From assembly GCA_001592805.2 (NCBI GenBank), contig CP051141.1, positions 1,488,001 to 1,552,000 on the forward strand: 64,000 nt of DNA. The letters run 5' to 3'. The stretch comes from Peltaster fructicola (Eukaryota; Ascomycota; Dothideomycetes). The position numbers were made by a program, and so were the translations under genes. Position 1 is the stretch's first letter, and each line of letters opens with the position of its first letter. Shown one piece after another: positions 42,888 through 53,783 of this stretch. Under the pieces are notes generated by a model. The model was not told the origin of the DNA, ran no database searches, and was given only the letters and a program-made list of their open reading frames with translations.

Positions 42888-45715
42888 ATGGAGGCACCAA
42901 ATGATGTGCGACACGGACACCTGCAGCGCGGCACGTCACGAAACAATCCAAGAGACTCGAAGATCGACGTACCTGGACACACACAAGACAGAGAGGTAGC
43001 AGCGCATACCACAAAGCCGAAATCTCGCAGTCGGAGGAAGGCTACGCAGGCAGAGGATGAAGATATTTCGAAACGGCGCTGTGTGAGCACAGCGTGCATC
43101 GCCTGCCGGTAAGGCTGATTCTGCGTCTCTTGCGCAGAACCACAGACTGATTGCAAAATGTCAATAGCAAACGAAAGAGTAAATGCGATGGCAACACTCC
43201 AGCATGTGCAGCCTGCTCACAGGTTTACAACACAGAGTGCATCTATGATCCCAACTCTGACCACCGACGGAAGGGAGTGTACAAGAATGATGCCGACAAT
43301 GTCAAAGCGAAGGATTCTACGCTTCATATCCTCATACAGGCCATCCTCAACTCCTCCGAAGACGACGTACCAGATCTGATACGAGACATTCGCACTTGCG
43401 AGAGCCTGGATGACATTGCTGAGCGCATTGTCGCGAAGAGCAACGGTGAAGAGGTGGACGAGGATCTGGACAATGACGAAGTTATGCTATCTTCACCACC
43501 GAGCTTCGAGTCGAAGCTATATGGCAAGATGGGAGATCTACGGCTCGATGCAGGTGCGGTGCGTTACATTGGTGGAACTTCCAATCTGATATACGTCGGC
43601 GAAAGCGGCAGCATACCTCAGGACAGCCATGGACAACCGCAGCATGAGAGCTATATACTATCATGGACCCAAGTCACGGACGACGCGGAGTTGGTGCAGC
43701 ACCTGCTCAACATGTACTTCACATGGCATTACACATTCTTCACCACATTACCGAAACAGCTTTTCTACCGAGATTTCGAGCTAGGGCGACCACCGGCAGG
43801 CCGAGCACGATATTGCTCGCCTATCCTTGTCAATGCCATGCTTGCGCTAGGCTGCCACTTCACGGCGCATACTGGTGCTCGTGATGTGGCTGACGACTCT
43901 GCCACAGCAGGCGACCACTTCTTCCGCGAGGCCAAGCGTCTGCTCATGGAGGACGACGTCCTTGAGACGCCCGACCTCACGACTGTGCAGGCGCTGGCGC
44001 TGATGTCGGTCCGGGAGGCTGGCTGTGGCCGTGAAGCTAAAGGTTGGGTGTACAGTGGAATGTCATTCCGAATGTCACAAGACATGGGTCTGCATCTCGA
44101 CAGCAAGCAGCTCAGCCATGACAACCAGCTCAGTGGGGACGAGAATGAGGATGATGCAAGGAAGATAACCTTCTGGGGTGGTTTCCTCTTCGACAAATGC
44201 TGGTCGAATTACCTGGGCCGCTTGCCTCAGTTGCCTCGATCCATTGTCACCACTGACAAATTCGAAGTATTTCCCGAGGAAGATGCGGCAGACTGGAGCC
44301 CCTATACGGATTCCGGTTTCACCGCTGCCCACTCCCAACCAGCTCGCACACGGGCTGTCGCCTTGCAGATTGCGAAGCTTTGCGAGATAAGCAACGACCT
44401 GATACAAAACTTTTACAACCCCACCGATATGGACAAGGTGAAAGGTAAGCAGTCCGAGCTCAAGAAACTGAGTGAGATACACACACGGCTCGAGAGCTGG
44501 CATCGTGAGCTGCCGCAAGAGCTTGAGCCGAAGGAAGGAGGTCTATCCAGCGTGCTGGTCATGCAGTAAGTCTGTCACTTGGTCTCGCCCATCTCTGATC
44601 TAACCCCTGCCAGCATGTTCTTCCAGCTTCTCTTCATTCATTTGTTTCGGCCATTCCTCCGGTACACTGCGGCAACGTCACCGCTTCCTTCTAATGTGAG
44701 TCCTCGGAGATTGTGCACACAAGCGGCTACCACGATCTCGAAGCTTCTCCGGTTGTACAAGCGCTCCCACGGTCTGCGACAGATCTGCAATATCGCCGTG
44801 TACATTGCACACTCTGCCTGCACGATTCACCTGCTGAACTTACCGGATAAGAACGCTCGTCGTGACATTATTCACGGCGTCAAGCACATGGAAGAGATCG
44901 CGGAAGGATGGCTTGGTGCTCGACGGTCGCTAGGAATACTTAGTGTGCTAGCAAGCAGATGGAACGCACCGCTCCCATATGAGGCTGAAGTCGTCCTTTC
45001 GCGAACAGATGCCAAGTTCGGACCGTACAAGCGCGACGCCCAATCACCTTACGATACGGAGCCCAAGCCCAGCGCTACAATCAGCATGCCCTACATGCCG
45101 ACCACACCTCATATGGTGCAACATGTGCTCGGATCTACGATCTCAGGCGTCCAACCGCCGATGTTCAGCCATGCTGACAACGTTCAGCACACACCAACCA
45201 CATCATTAGGTGTGGCGCAAGCAGAGGAAGCCGCAACGATGCTCCGTCCCACAGGCAATAAAATGTCGATCACAGGGCGAGGCAGCAAGAACTTTTCCAC
45301 GCCACGATCGGATCAGAGTCCTAGTGCAATTTTCGGAGGCATAGAGCAGCTTCTCCGCGACACTCAGGATTGGGCGTACAAAGACCAAGCGCAGTTTGGT
45401 GCCGGGTTTGGTAATTGGAACGGTCTAGACGATGATCAGACGACGACGACGACGACAGCAGCCGCAGCAGCAGCAGGCTGGCAAGAGACACGAATGATGA
45501 ACAATGCACTGCAGCATCCTTCGCTTGCAGTAGCAGCTCCGCCTGCGCGTGGCAGCCCTGCATCGTCTGCAGCGTTCGCCACTCACACAGCGACGTCAGT
45601 GAACGTTCAGGACAGGCGTACGCCTAGTGATTGGACAGGAGGCCTAAACAGCATGAGTGCGAGCGATATCTATAACTCGATGATGAGCTATAACGAGGAC
45701 GAATGGTATCAGTGA
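42888..45715 (+). CDS. Zn2Cys6 transcription factor, NirA-like
   Basis: Three exons (42888-43108, 43168-44565, 44614-45715) give 906 residues. The first 59-nt intron splits the zinc cluster; splicing yields CIACRKRKSKCDGNTPACAAC and, after a spacer, CIYDPNSDHRRKGVYK. The cluster is followed by a dimerisation-like stretch with LHILIQAILNSSEDDVPDLI. A fungal_trans middle homology region comes next (HLLNMYFTWHYTFFTTLPKQ, NAMLALGCHFTAHTG, SVREAGCGREAKGWVYSGMS, FDKCWSNYLGRLPQLP). The C-terminus is Gln/Ala/Ser-rich with a Thr-Ala codon repeat. The DNA-binding region resembles the nitrate regulator NirA/Nit4, but many paralogues share it, so the target pathway is uncertain. Confidence 0.9.
45440..45475 (+). 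repeat. Trinucleotide repeat (ACG then GCA) in the Zn2Cys6 gene
   Basis: Six Thr codons (five ACG, one ACA) run into six Ala codons (five GCA, one GCC) in the activation-type tail. It is a short in-frame microsatellite. Confidence 0.8.
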
Positions 45716-46533
45716 TCTGCAGCAATAGTTCTACCAGGGTCCATCTTTGAGATCGCCGATGGCTGCATACGTCCTCCAGCTTTTCTCATCCTCGCCGCCG
45801 CTGCACACGCTTCGCTACTAGCAAGGCACATGGGTGAAATGGCTACCACACAACTTTTTCTGTCCGCTCCCACCTAGTGTCTATTTCTTATGCCGTCGTG
45901 TTTTGTCCGACCAGGTAGGTGAATGGCGTCAAAAAACGCTGGTCCAGCCCAGTCGAGTGGATAGCCGACGGGCACACGACTCGCAGGCATATATTACATC
46001 AATCCACACTACACGATAGAAGCTCGGAATGGCACAGGCCGAGCAGCAACGGCAAGCTTTACACGACTGCCGTGGCCCAGCTTGGTGGTCCTCTGCCTGC
46101 TCTCGCCACACGACTCCGGTCTTACAATATCGATCGTCGCCACACACTGGAGAAGCCGTCGCGATGACAGGTCTCTGAACATCTCGATCACACAACTGTT
46201 TGGTAGCTATGATCTACAAGAATGTTTCCTCTCCTATCGCTTCCTGGGAGAATGTAGTTCAAATGATTTGATGCAAGTATTAGCGCATAGCGGCTCATCG
46301 ACACGCATTGGATGAGTGACATGCTGCGGCTTCAAACAAGACCACCGACATTTCCACAAACCACTATGCATCTCCAGCGATCCTTCTTTCTAGACTTGCT
46401 TAAGCCCAGCCTCCCTAGCAACCGACAACAGCATTACAGATGTCTTGGGTTGTGTTGGGCACGACGAACGACGACTAGCTACCATCGACAGCCATTTGCT
46501 CCATTGACCTCATTGCTTACCTCAGGCAGCAAG
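45716..46533. other. Intergenic region upstream of the bZIP gene
   Basis: About 820 bases. The bZIP frame stays open upstream to an ATG at 46312, but residues there show no conservation I recognise, so this is treated as leader. Short upstream ORFs are present, as often seen in bZIP leaders; translational control through them is only a possibility. Confidence 0.4.
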
Positions 46534-47319
46534 ATGTCGAGCGAGAACATCATTGAAGAACAGGTGTGTCTTTCAGAAAACAACTTTTGGCAGATCGATC
46601 GAGCATCATTGCTGACAAGGTCTTTTCTCCTCCTGCAGAAGGCTGCCAATTTGGCTAGAATACGGGACAATCAACGTCGTTCACGCGCTCGAAAGAAGGA
46701 ATACATTACCGAGCTCGAGGAACGATATCGCGCGTGCGAGCAGGTTGGGATCGAGGCTTCTGCCGAAATGCAGGCTGCCGCTCGACGTGTTATCGAAGAG
46801 AATCGATTTCTTCGAACCCTGCTTAAGCAGCATGGCTATACTGATCCTGATATCGATCGCGCAATCCAGGAAGGAACTTCATCCATGCCGTCTGTACCGA
46901 ATCTTGAAGCTTTGTTCGGTCAACGGAAACGACCAAACACCAACTACGACTCGAGCAGCAGCAGCACTGGTCAGATGCCGCACTCAGCAGGTTCCAGCTC
47001 GAACCCGACACCGTCAATGTCTGCAGCACGACACTTGCAGCCAACCGCGGATCCGTCGCAGATGAGCCACCTCTACAACACACCCTATGCAAACCCGGCT
47101 GTGAACGCATCTATGGCAGGCTCGTCCATGGCTCAACCGGGCTTAATGTACGGCGGCCAGTCGCAATGGACGGCGTATGCCACATCGGGTGTCGTACCTA
47201 GCAGTTCGGCGAGAATGCATCAGCAATACGACGGTATGCCGTCCATACAATCGATCAAGTTAGAGGTCGGTTATGGACCACAAGAAGAGATTGATGCCCA
47301 GAGCACGGGTACTCGATAA
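46534..47319 (+). CDS. bZIP transcription factor
   Basis: Two exons (46534-46563, 46639-47319) give 236 residues. Splicing gives MSSENIIEEQKAANLARIRD followed by the basic region NQRRSRARKKEYITELEERY and a leucine-zipper-like stretch with the fungal hallmark GIEASAEMQAAARRVIEENR. The tail is Ser/Gln/Pro-rich. The NxxRSRARK pattern is that of fungal bZIPs with a short basic region near the N-terminus, often stress or secondary-metabolism regulators. The targets are not predictable. The 75-nt intron has a strong T/C-rich acceptor and a CTGAC branch, but is a multiple of three with no stop, so retention would add 25 residues in frame. Confidence 0.88.
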   Translation: MSSENIIEEQVCLSENNFWQIDRASLLTRSFLLLQKAANLARIRDNQRRSRARKKEYITELEERYRACEQVGIEASAEMQAAARRVIEENRFLRTLLKQHGYTDPDIDRAIQEGTSSMPSVPNLEALFGQRKRPNTNYDSSSSSTGQMPHSAGSSSNPTPSMSAARHLQPTADPSQMSHLYNTPYANPAVNASMAGSSMAQPGLMYGGQSQWTAYATSGVVPSSSARMHQQYDGMPSIQSIKLEVGYGPQEEIDAQSTGTR

Positions 47320-47422
47320 CAGACGGCTACCACGCCTACAGCGTGGGCAGAAGCTACTCACGATAATGAGAGACGAGATGAAGAATTTAATGCGCCCGAC
47401 GATCACGTGGTTTTTGGCTGCA

Positions 47423-48450
47423 TTAACGTTTGAGCATGTCCCGGAGTCGCGCGTCTGCACTTATGAGCAAGTCCATTTCAGCGTCGATATCGACTTGACT
47501 GCTGACGGCGTTGTGGAGGATATCAGCGCAATCCTTAAGATCGCGCTTCACTTGCTGCGATTTAGCACTGTCCAGCGTATCAAGATTGAGCCAGCACAGC
47601 GTCAAACCCCGGAGGATTTCACCGCGATGCACGACCATGCGTGGCCAGCACGATTGTATGACGGCTCTCACCGCAGCGACAGCGGCTTGTATAAGCTCTA
47701 GTCGCTCTGCTGATAGGGGATTTGATAATGCTTCGTTCAGCATGGGCAGGACGAATTTGAGATGTTTGACGAACTCGATGCCCAGTTTGTTGACGAGAAT
47801 GATCAGGTCATGAAAGAGCATGGTCATGATGGCGGGATGTTGGTTTGCGTGTGTAAAGCCATATATAACACCCCTTCGCACAATCCTGTCCAAACACATT
47901 ACTCTTTCTGGAAGCGTTGTCTTGGTCGAGGTGGGAGGAGTGGCAGGAAACCTCACATCGGTGAGGGCATAGAGAGCCTGGTATATCGCTGGCAGCAGCT
48001 GAATCGACTCTTGCTCGTTGGTCAAAGGTGGGAGGTATGTGAGGCACGGCAACAAAGCTTCTTCGAAGACCGGTCCAAGACCTGTGCGCTTAAGGAGATC
48101 GACTGGTGTGACAGAGAATATCACGCAGGAGGTGCGCACCGAAGTTTTGTACTTTGTCTCTCTGTCATCCAACAGTGTGAGTGTCGGTGGTATTAGCAAA
48201 GGCCACAGCTGCTGAACAGTCTCCTCGTGGAGACTCTGTGTCGTCCAGGCCAGTAGGCTAAGAGCATGGACGTTCTGCGCGTTCTTCCACGGTCTGGCGC
48301 TCTCCTCATCGTCGAACGAGACCGGTTGTATGTTCCCTCCACTTGCACGTACGCGGCCCTGTTCAGTCACGTTGTCTGGCTTGGTCTTCAAGAAAAGAGG
48401 ACGAACGGTAAGCTTGAGGAAATGTACAGCGAGCGAGTTGGCGAGCTCAC
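47423..48450 (-). CDS. TTI2: Tti2 (TELO2-interacting protein 2) domain, in frame with CCA1
   Basis: This stretch encodes the conserved C-terminal two thirds of Tti2: LTVRPLFLKTKPDNVTEQGR, LWPLLIPPTLTLLDDRETKY, DLLKRTGLGPVFEEALLPCL, TYLPPLTNEQESIQLLPAIY, VMCLDRIVRRGVIYGFTHAN and HRGEILRGLTLCWLNLD. Tti2 with Tel2 and Tti1 forms the TTT complex, an Hsp90 co-chaperone needed for PIKK kinases such as TOR, ATM and ATR. There is no stop and no own start: the frame continues upstream into the last exon of CCA1 (48675). The only in-frame Met codons upstream are CCA1 residues (48544 and nearby). The usual Tti2 N-terminal region is absent. The boundary at 48450 is the junction point, not an exon end. 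Confidence 0.8.
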
Positions 48451-50335
48451 CTTGCTTCTTCACTTCCTCGATTGCTTCTTCAGTGTTCGTTTTGCCTGGA
48501 TTGCGCAACTGCCAAGCCATAACCACGTCCAGCGCGTCTTTCATCCATGGTCCTGGAGCTGTGTTGAGTGCTTTCGCTAGTTGCTTGCCGTCTAGCAGAG
48601 GTTTGAGCTGATAGGCATCGAGAATGTCGAGGTCGCGGAGGTGTTCGAGGAAATTGGTGTACTTACGCTTGTACGCTGGAAGAGCTTAGTCAGGCATATA
48701 AAAGTCAGGAGCTCCAATGCTTGTTGACTCACCTTCAGTCTGCTCAGGGTTGTCAGATATGTCAGCGAGCAGAGCGAACAAGAGTTGACTGCGCCAAGTG
48801 GAGCCCCAGCGTCTGATCTCCATGCCGAGATAGTCCCTTGTGGTCACCGTAGGCGCAGTTCTACGATCAGCGATCTTGCGGCTCTGCTCGTAAAAACGAT
48901 CCACAACCGAACGGATATCTCCTAGGTTACGTATAGAGGTGGTAACTAGTTCGCAGGTCTTACTGGTTGCCTTGATGCCTTCTCGAGCGACCTGGGAAGC
49001 GATGGGCGGCAGAGCCTTGCGGCCGGGTTGTAATGGTCCAGGCAGTGGTGCATCGCGGTAAGGGACTAGAGCGGCCAGTTGCCATGCAAGATATCGTTCC
49101 TCTGAGTCTCTCACCATCAGAGTATGCAGGGAAACATCTTCATCGAAGATTGCCTCCAGAGTGTCGATGGTGTGTTCCGCGCGTTGTAACGACGGAGAAA
49201 ACTCCGCCGGCGTGTCAGTAGTAGGATCGCAGAAGATCGTGGTGTATAGATCGAGAGACAGAATCAATCGCAGTGCCTCATGAGGATCGGGTCCACGCAG
49301 GGCCTTCTCCAGTTCTAGACCAACTCGCTCCCGGCTGATCTTCTTCTGAAGCATTGATTTGATTTCGGATTGCTGCATAGCCTCTAATGCCGAGGACTCG
49401 ATCGGCCAACCCAAGCGAGAAGCGAACCGAATCAGCCTCAGAACGCGCAGAGGATCGTCCATGAAGGTCTGGTACGGCTCGAGAGGTGTGCGCAGTAACT
49501 TGTCACGCATGTCTGTACGACCACGGCCTGTGAGGTCCTCGAGCTGCTGAGTGTTCAGGTTGTAGAACATCGCGTTCACAGTCGCATCACGTCGTTGAGC
49601 ATCCTCTTCAGGCGTACCAAACTCCATCTGGGGATTGCGGCTCTCCTCGTCGTAAGTCTCTTTTCTGAGATTGACGAGATCGATGTCGATTCCGAGTACG
49701 CTTGTGAAGACTGTCTCGAGGTGTTTCGACTTCTCTGGATTCGCAGCAATCTTGTGAAGACCTCTTACCATTTTCGACTTGTCAGCTTTGGCAGCAGATT
49801 GGTCCTGCTTTTCGGTAGTCGCGACGCCTTCCAGTCCATACTTCTCGGGATTGCCTGGAATCTTGAGATACTCAAGCAACTTCTGGCCGAACTTCAGGCC
49901 CGTGAGGTTGTTGATTGCAACATCGATATCGTGGCTAGGAACGCCTAGTAGCTTGTCGCGCACCCAGCCGCCAGTGAACCGTAAGACTATTGGATCTTGA
50001 GAGGGAGAGCTTGCTTCGATGTATTTGGCTACGTCAAGAAACAGATCTCTGATTGTCGACTCGGTCTCATTAAGTTCTATGCTTGTCGTACTGGGAGGCT
50101 CTGTGTCGACTTCTTGTATCAAGCCCATCTTGAAGGCCTTGCGTTGGCTGGCAACGGTGCTTGAAGAGAGTTTACGCTTCTTGGCTCGCTCAAGCGTAGT
50201 GAAGAGCTGTCGGGACGGTGACATGCAAGAGTTGAGCACAAGTTGACATGATATTTTCCGTGTTCGCGGTGTGATGGAACGCCGGTGGAGAAGTCGTAGG
50301 GCCAGGTGAGTCAGAGGCGCTTGCGACCTGCTCAT
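48363..50335 (-). CDS. CCA1: tRNA nucleotidyltransferase (CCA-adding enzyme)
   Basis: Exons are 50335-48733, 48675-48451 and, in the CCA1-only model, 48385-48363 (stop), giving 616 residues. The class II signatures are LRFTGGWVRDKLLGVPSHDI with DIDV, EDAQRRDATVNAMFYNL, and DDPLRVLRLIRFASRLGWP. The exon after the 57-nt intron adds YKRKYTNFLEHLRDLDILDA, LKPLLDGKQLAKAL and PGPWMKDALDVVMAWQLRNP, the known C-terminal region. The enzyme adds CCA to tRNA 3' ends in cytosol, nucleus and mitochondria. In-frame Mets at 50335, 50224 and further in may give mitochondrial and cytosolic forms, as in yeast. If the 65-nt intron at 48386-48450 is kept, the frame does not stop but continues into Tti2 (951 residues in all). 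Confidence 0.92.
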
Positions 50336-50638
50336 TCATGCGGCATATGATCTTCCAGAAGCTGCGGTTATGTCGAGTCCTCGTACGCTCGTAGGTAAAG
50401 TTGCTCTTGACTGTGTCAATGTGCGCAGTCACTCTCCAGTGTGATGTTTGTCGAGGGACGAAGTCATGCCCGGGACTTTTTTGAGCCGCATGCTTTGGCG
50501 TCATTTTAGCATCCGCCCAGCTAACCATGCCTACGCTGAACATGATTCCTAAGCCGCACGACAAATCCTGGCTCTAGTGATCAATGAATCGCATAGTGAG
50601 CCCGACGACCTCTTCTCCGTCTCGCAGCCATCACTCTG
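50336..50638. promoter_or_regulatory. Bidirectional intergenic region, CCA1 and TRS85
   Basis: 303 bases separate the two divergent start codons. No coding evidence is seen. If CCA1 starts at 50224 the leader is longer. Confidence 0.4.
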
Positions 50639-53028
50639 ATGCCACCGACGTCGGATGATCCTCTGCAATCGCCGCAGGACTCAGATCAAGATGTGGGCGG
50701 AGGCAACATTCGCATTACGAAGACCAGAGATAGCCCACAGCGACCTACAAACCCAGCGCTGGCGTCGGTAGCGAGTCTCGCATATCGTCGATCTAATGCA
50801 TCACTCTCCCAACTCTTCCAGTCCACGAGTTCCCTTCCCTTACCGTCTGGTAGCAACTCAGGTACAGTCACACCCAATGCAGCCGCTGTAAATGGGTCAG
50901 TCTTCTCGCCGGGGAACTCGACGAGAGTAGGCTCTCCTGCGCCATCTGTGCAACAATCCAGCGGAGCTGTGCGAGAGTTGGTCTTGAATGCATTCGCACC
51001 TCATGTATCAGTGCTTGCTTCGCAGGACGCTGAAGAGCTGGTAAGACACAAGGGCATAGATGGAGGCTTGCTGGAGCTGCTACGTCCTTTTGGCGAGCAT
51101 GTGCAAGGCAAGGTCACAATCAGAGACAGTAATGGTTCGAGTCTGTCATGGGATGACTATGCAATACGATTTATTGGCGTGAAAGACGGCTTAGAGAGCC
51201 CGCGCATGGCAGATCGACGGAGCACAGATTCTGCCAACGCACAGAGAAAGACCGGACATGAGAGGGTCTCTTCATTGGAGTTCAAACCAGCACGATTGAG
51301 ATCTGGCGGAGACGTATTGCAGGTTGAGGAGCTTGTGGAACGCCATTTGACCTTCGCAGAAGAGCAGTCAGGACCCATAGTCGCTGATTATCTCACACAC
51401 AAAGAGGTTAGCCGGCAGCAGAGCTCGCAAGGAGACTCACCTTTCTATCTGCTTTACTTACGGCGACTGCTGTCTGGCATGCCCATGGTACCATCAGAAA
51501 CCATCTCACATCCAGTGGCAACAGTGATCGCGATCTCTTCGAGGTCTAAGGCACCTATCGAAGAGCTGCGCAACTTGTTCGCATCGTCAAACTCCGGCGA
51601 CGATCGGCTACCACAATGGGTACAAAACGAGTTTCTAAGATACTACATCCTTATACATGACGAAGACTACGACGACATTCAAAAATCGATCGCGCTCTTT
51701 GACCAGATGAAGCGGCACTTTGGCCTGCACTGCCACCTCTTGCGGTTGCGCAGCACAATGTGTACCATCAGACGACGATAGCTCCAAGCTGCCGCACTGC
51801 GAATGGAGTTCGGCAGCGGAAGAGCTTGCAGAGATCATCAGGCAGGAGAACAGCGATGACGACGATGACCCATCACCCTATATTTTCGAATCAGATGCAT
51901 CAGCAATCAGAGCATTCGTGAGAGAACTAGTCACGCAATCTATTGTGCCAAGCATGGAGCGAGCATCGACAACCTGGAACGACCAGGTAGCTTCGAGACG
52001 AAGAGGTATCAGTGGACGATTCATGTCACTGTCCAAACGTATCACCACTTTTGGAGGACGTTCGGCAACTCCTGCGATCGGCGCAGGAGGCAGCAACTAC
52101 GATTCCTTGCAAGGCTTCTATCGACCCGACGCTCCTGAGGCGGTAATGCGCAAATTGGCCGATTACTCTCTCATGCTACGTGACTTTAAGCTGGCGCAGA
52201 GCACGTTCGAGATACTTTGCCAGGACTACAAGAACGATAGGGCTTGGCGGTACTATGCTGGAGCGAACGAGATGGCAGCGATTAGCGGTCTTCTGGCCAT
52301 GGGCTCTGGCCTGAGCACGAAGGTGAGGACGGAGTCCATTGACCAGTATCTGGAGACTGCGCATTACTCGTACATCACACGAGTGGGTTCGCCGTACCAT
52401 GCTCTCCGTACACTGCTGCTCGGCGTTGAGCTGCTCAAGCCACGAAACGGCAGTGCACTGGACGATGCTGCTCGCTGGCTTAGCAAGGTCCTTGACGACA
52501 GACTGGTGGGATCCGTCGGTCATGCACTGCTTCCTCGGAGCGAATCGCCTCATGCTTCGTGGAGCGAAAGGGATAGGTGGCCTACATAGTGGACAACGGC
52601 GGCGCAAAGCAGCTTTCTGGAATACTCTCGCCGGTGAAGCTTGGCTACGACAGGAGAAGACAGGGCAAGCTGAGAAGTGCATCCGAGAAGCAGTGCGACT
52701 GTATGACCTGCGGGAAGACGAGACCGGCTTCCAAGGCATCCGACGCTTCCTTGTGGACTTGCAGGGTGCTGTGAAGGCGAGCCGTGATGGTCCTCAGCCA
52801 TTTGACGGCGGCTTGCCTGACCTGCAGCTCGATACACAGACAGTCATCGAGCCGCTGCAGGACGAGACGCCGCACTCGCCATTGCGAGCTCATCGAAAGA
52901 GCGTCAGTATTGCCTCTGCTACATCTATGCAGTCGGCTAGCTTCGATCCTCTCGGCGCGATGCCGATTGTCAATGAGGCTGGTCCAGGTCTATCTCAACA
53001 AGAGAGACGTGACGACGGTTTTGAGTGA
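50639..53028 (+). CDS. TRS85: TRAPP complex subunit Trs85, frame interrupted
   Basis: After a disordered Ser/Pro-rich N-terminus, family segments appear in order: VRELVLNAFAPHVSVLASQD, SSLSWDDYAIRFIGV, YLLYLRRLLSGMPMVPSETI, WVQNEFLRYYILIHDEDYDD and QMKRHFGLHCHLLRLRS. They continue with SDASAIRAFVRELVTQSIVP, FYRPDAPEAVMRKLADYSLM and GQRRRKAAFWNTLAGEAW. Trs85 makes TRAPPIII, the Rab1/Ypt1 exchange factor acting in autophagy and Golgi traffic. The protein is spread over different frames. There are single-base frame changes near 51755 (LRLRS to QCVPSDDDS), near 52537 (into ERIASCFVERKG) and near 52568 (into GIGGLHSGQRRRK). None fits an intron, because conserved residues abut each point. Either the assembly has small indels or this copy is damaged. 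Confidence 0.9.
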
Positions 53029-53783
53029 GGCATGTATGAATGAATGACGGCATTGTATAGAACCGTCAGAGCCATACTATACATTTAGCGAAGGCGTAAT
53101 GAGTTGTCTGGCGTGTACTATGCGTATGATCTCTGTAGCCACAGCTGTGCACATGTAGGTCCTAGTCATCGGTACGTGTGAAACGTCTGCTTGAGTCGTG
53201 TTTGTTGTCGACATTGCTTGGTCTCATCATATGATTGCTATGCGTAACAGGATTCGATTGCTGCAAAACAGTGAGAGATCTCACAAACCGCACGGCCTCA
53301 GATCTCTCACCTCGAACAATGACGCATGAACGTAAAATGGTAAGGCTGGGAAACAAGACCAAACGCGATTTGGCGTGAGCAACGAGCCAAAGTCTGATTT
53401 TATCCCTCTATTGCTCATGGCAGCCCAGCCACACAGCTGCTCATTTCCTGTGTCACGCTACGCTGGCCCGCTCACTCCCTTGTCTTTCCTTTCTCCACAC
53501 AATCGTCACGCCTTGACGCATTCACTTCATTCTATCGCACAGCTGTCGCGACATCCCCTTCTACTTCACCATATCTCCATAGCCAACGGACAGCATCACA
53601 AGCAATCTACTAACGGTAGTGAAGTCGATTCGTCGATTTGGCACGTGTGCTTGGCCGGCGCAAAACTGAACGCCTCAAGCAACGACCTCGAGCTTTTTGC
53701 GCTACCTGCTGCGCGTCATCCTACACTGCAATATCCTTCTTCCACCATTGCGCGCAGACACAGCAATCGCACACATCGATAAC
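53029..53783. other. Intergenic region between TRS85 and BQT4
   Basis: About 750 bases. It includes a long C/T-rich leader before BQT4 (about 53430-53590). The ORF at 53375-53782 has no recognised domain and is not called. Confidence 0.4.

Noticed and set aside
46312-46533. In-frame N-terminal extension of the bZIP protein
   Set aside because: The residues show no family likeness, whereas the Met at 46534 gives the usual short leader before the basic region.
51740-52580. Programmed ribosomal frameshifting in TRS85
   Set aside because: Three changes in one gene, no slippery heptamer or shared context, and similar changes in unrelated genes make indels a simpler reading.
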